In this document: piece after piece, positions 7,075-8,116 of the stretch
Numbering within the stretch: the first letter of the stretch is position 1
Layout of the letters: each line of letters starts with the position of its first letter
From: Candidatus Firestonebacteria bacterium RIFOXYA2_FULL_40_8
GTDB lineage: Bacteria > Oederibacteriota > D2-FULL-39-29
Length of the DNA: 8,116 bases
Reading direction: 5' to 3'
NCBI GenBank assembly: GCA_001778355.1
Contig: MFGS01000101.1
Location: forward strand, 1-8,116
Made by a program: the position numbers and the translations under genes
The notes under the pieces: generated by a model
Seen by the model: only the letters and a program-made list of their open reading frames with translations
The model's database searches: none
What the model was told of the DNA's origin: nothing

Positions 7075-7102
7075 ATTATACCCTAATATTGGATATAGTC
7101 AA
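7075..7102 (-). promoter_or_regulatory. Sigma-70-type promoter for the secreted gene cluster
   Basis: On the minus strand TTGACT (7102-7097) and TATAAT (7080-7075) are separated by 16 bases, one mismatch from the full consensus. Transcription would begin near 7068, giving a leader of about 70 bases before the ATG of the 178-residue protein. It probably drives the 178-residue gene and, through the 172-base gap, the DUF4091 gene and those after it. Confidence 0.7.
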
Positions 7103-7114
7103 TTGCGCGAATTG
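7100..7114. promoter_or_regulatory. Possible operator: CAATT-GCGCG-AATTG palindrome over the -35 box
   Basis: Five-base arms CAATT and AATTG flank GCGCG, giving a 15-base near-perfect palindrome that overlaps the last bases of the leftward -35 box and the first bases of the rightward promoter-like -35. A CG-centred palindrome at such a place is typical of repressor sites, for example of LacI-family sugar regulators. No regulator gene is in the window, so the role is inference. Confidence 0.35.
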
Positions 7115-7227
7115 CTTTTTCTTAGCATATTGTGCTATAATCTGATCGCTATTTGAATTATGCCTCCTAATGCTGCAGAAATACTGTTATTTTGGCATCA
7201 AATATCAGAATCTTGAAGATATTTAGA

Positions 7228-7722
7228 TTACAGATTCGCTGATTTTTTCAGAATAATAACACTATACATACAATAATTTGCTCCTCCTGATTTAATATAG
7301 TTTTCGGAAAGTATTTTTTCCGGTGAACATCCGTTCAGGCAAACTACACCTTTCTGAAATCTCCTTTTAAATACTGAAAAAATACCTTTAAAATTACAAC
7401 ACGCTGAATCTTGACGAGTAATTTTATATCTTGTAATATCGTACTCTTTAAGCCATTCAGGTAAAACCGGAAATTTATCCGCAAAAAGTACGCAAACATC
7501 AGCCGTTTCGCTAATTTCAAATTTAACACACTGATTTTTTTCACTTATTAATTTATCATCGCCGCAAGTCTTTAAATGAATACACTCTTTCAAATCTTCC
7601 GGAATATAATTAAATTGATAATAGCGATCCATATATTGATACTCCCCGGTTATCAGCTTATTCAGCTTATATTCTTTCCCGCTTGATGTTTTGATATTGC
7701 TTAATTTAATCATATTGTCCAT
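7228..7722 (-). CDS. Stand-alone small beta-domain protein, cytoplasmic, cysteine-rich (164 residues)
   Basis: The protein starts MDNMIKLSN with no signal peptide or membrane segment; the ribosome-binding site is weak. It reads like a domain I recall from the C-termini of secreted carbohydrate-active proteins: Y-x-D-R-x-Y-x-F (30-37), I-P-E-D-L (40-44), H-L-K-T-x-x-D-D-K (49-57), V-C-V-L-F-A-D (76-82, usually VYVAHD), P-E-W-L (88-91), F-S-V-F-K-R-R-F (115-122, usually FSLY-x-K-x-F), G-V-V-C-L-N-G (125-131, usually GTVTLGG) and Y-C-M-Y-S-V-I-I (150-157). Nine cysteines (47, 53, 65, 77, 108, 109, 128, 132, 151) stand where secreted versions have few, fitting a reducing cytoplasm. It follows the GH4 gene after 67 bases and is probably on the same transcript. 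Function is unknown; a sugar-binding or enzyme-partner role is inference. Confidence 0.8.
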   Translation of the reverse strand: MDNMIKLSNIKTSSGKEYKLNKLITGEYQYMDRYYQFNYIPEDLKECIHLKTCGDDKLISEKNQCVKFEISETADVCVLFADKFPVLPEWLKEYDITRYKITRQDSACCNFKGIFSVFKRRFQKGVVCLNGCSPEKILSENYIKSGGANYCMYSVIILKKSANL

Positions 7723-7789
7723 TTTCTTAAGTATTTGTATTAAATTTGACCTCTAGGAATCCAGACATAAAGACCTTTAAATTGCACTT

Positions 7790-8116
7790 CTATCTAACGT
7801 ACTTAAACTGAGGAAGCCAATTCTTATTCTTCTTTAACATCTCTTCCACCATATCGTGAATTTCCTCCAAGCTTAAAACTGCAGATGTTAAAGGATCAAA
7901 TGCAACAGCATGGAATACTTTTCTTGGATCACCGTCAATCGATGCTTCTACCGCCAGCTCCTCGCACCTTGCACTTATATTATTCAATATGGCTAAATGC
8001 TCAGGTAATGCACCAACGTGTATAGCCCTCAGACCTTCTTTCGAAGCTATTACGGGAACTTCTACACAGCAGCCATATGGAAGATTGTCGATTAAATTAA
8101 AATTTCTTACATTTCC
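7790..8116 (-). CDS. C-terminal part of a glycoside hydrolase family 4 enzyme (alpha-galactosidase / alpha-glucosidase type)
   Basis: The frame is open from the right window edge to a TAG at 7790-7792, giving the last 108 residues; the true start is outside. The fragment carries the GH4 C-terminal pattern: N-L-P-Y-G-C-C-V-E-V-P (11-21), H-V-G-A-L-P-E-H-L-A (33-42), ELAVEA (53-58), DPLTSAV (74-80), L-E-E-I-H-D-M-V-E-E-M-L (83-94) and the terminal N-W-L-P-Q-F (99-104). GH4 enzymes split glycosides by an NAD- and divalent-metal-dependent oxidation/elimination route in the cytoplasm. The Rossmann Gly motif and the metal ligands lie upstream, so the substrate cannot be told from this part. A TTG at 7987 is internal, since the frame and the family similarity continue upstream of it. 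Confidence 0.9.
   Translation of the reverse strand, partial: GNVRNFNLIDNLPYGCCVEVPVIASKEGLRAIHVGALPEHLAILNNISARCEELAVEASIDGDPRKVFHAVAFDPLTSAVLSLEEIHDMVEEMLKKNKNWLPQFKYVR

Larger units (their letters stand above)
6996..7227. other. Intergenic regulatory region (232 bases)
   Basis: This is the longest gene-free stretch in the window. It holds a leftward near-consensus promoter (7075-7102), a palindrome over its -35 box (7100-7114), a rightward promoter-like pair (7112-7141) and, just after the 164-residue gene, an AT-rich 7-base inverted repeat (AAATATC at 7200-7206 with GATATTT at 7218-7224) that has no U-tract. An AGGAGG on the minus strand near 7162-7170 has no start codon at a usable distance. 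I see no RNA gene here. Confidence 0.6.

Noticed and set aside
7344..7544. Minus-strand 66-codon frame within the 164-residue gene
   Set aside because: It is in an alternative frame inside a gene whose protein matches a known domain pattern, and has no domain signal of its own.

Overview
The window is a stretch of a low-GC bacterial genome (by eye roughly 40% G+C) in which every supportable gene lies on the minus strand. Read in the direction of transcription (high to low coordinates) it holds: the C-terminal end of a glycoside hydrolase family 4 (GH4) enzyme, a small cytoplasmic beta-domain protein, a promoter region, a secreted carbohydrate-binding-like protein, a secreted DUF4091-type putative glycosidase, two more secreted carbohydrate-binding-like proteins, and a very long secreted protein made of a sialidase-like beta-propeller followed by IPT/TIG repeats, cut off by the left edge of the window. 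Shine-Dalgarno sites of the AAGGAGG type precede most starts. Gene content of this kind (DUF4091 glycosidases, GH4 enzymes, many short secreted beta-sandwich proteins, huge repeat proteins) is what I associate with uncultured polysaccharide-degrading lineages such as Lentisphaerota, Omnitrophota or Firestonebacteria. That assignment is only a guess; nothing in the window fixes the taxon.

Layout. 7790-8116: end of the GH4 gene, probably sharing a transcript with the 164-residue protein at 7228-7722. 6996-7227: a 232-base gap with a near-consensus sigma-70-type promoter reading leftward, a small palindrome overlapping its -35 box, and an opposing promoter-like sequence. 4007-6995: 178-residue protein, DUF4091 enzyme and 175-residue protein, the last two only 9 bases apart. 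A gap of 172 bases between the 178-residue gene and the DUF4091 gene carries two back-to-back hairpins. 3150-3815: 221-residue protein, preceded by a 190-base leader with several ribosome-binding-like sites. 1-3093: the propeller/TIG protein, whose putative ribosome-binding site is buried in a GC-rich hairpin.

How the genes may work together (inference): the DUF4091 enzyme and the three stand-alone binding-like proteins are all exported, so they look like a polysaccharide-processing unit in which the binding modules are encoded as separate proteins instead of being fused to the enzyme. The propeller/TIG protein would be a large surface or extracellular adhesin. The GH4 enzyme and its small neighbour lack visible export signals and would handle sugars inside the cell. 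The most distinctive observations are the two homologous CTRG-type modules inserted into propeller blades, the set of three diverged secreted modules around one enzyme, and the stand-alone cysteine-rich version of a domain usually fused to secreted enzymes.
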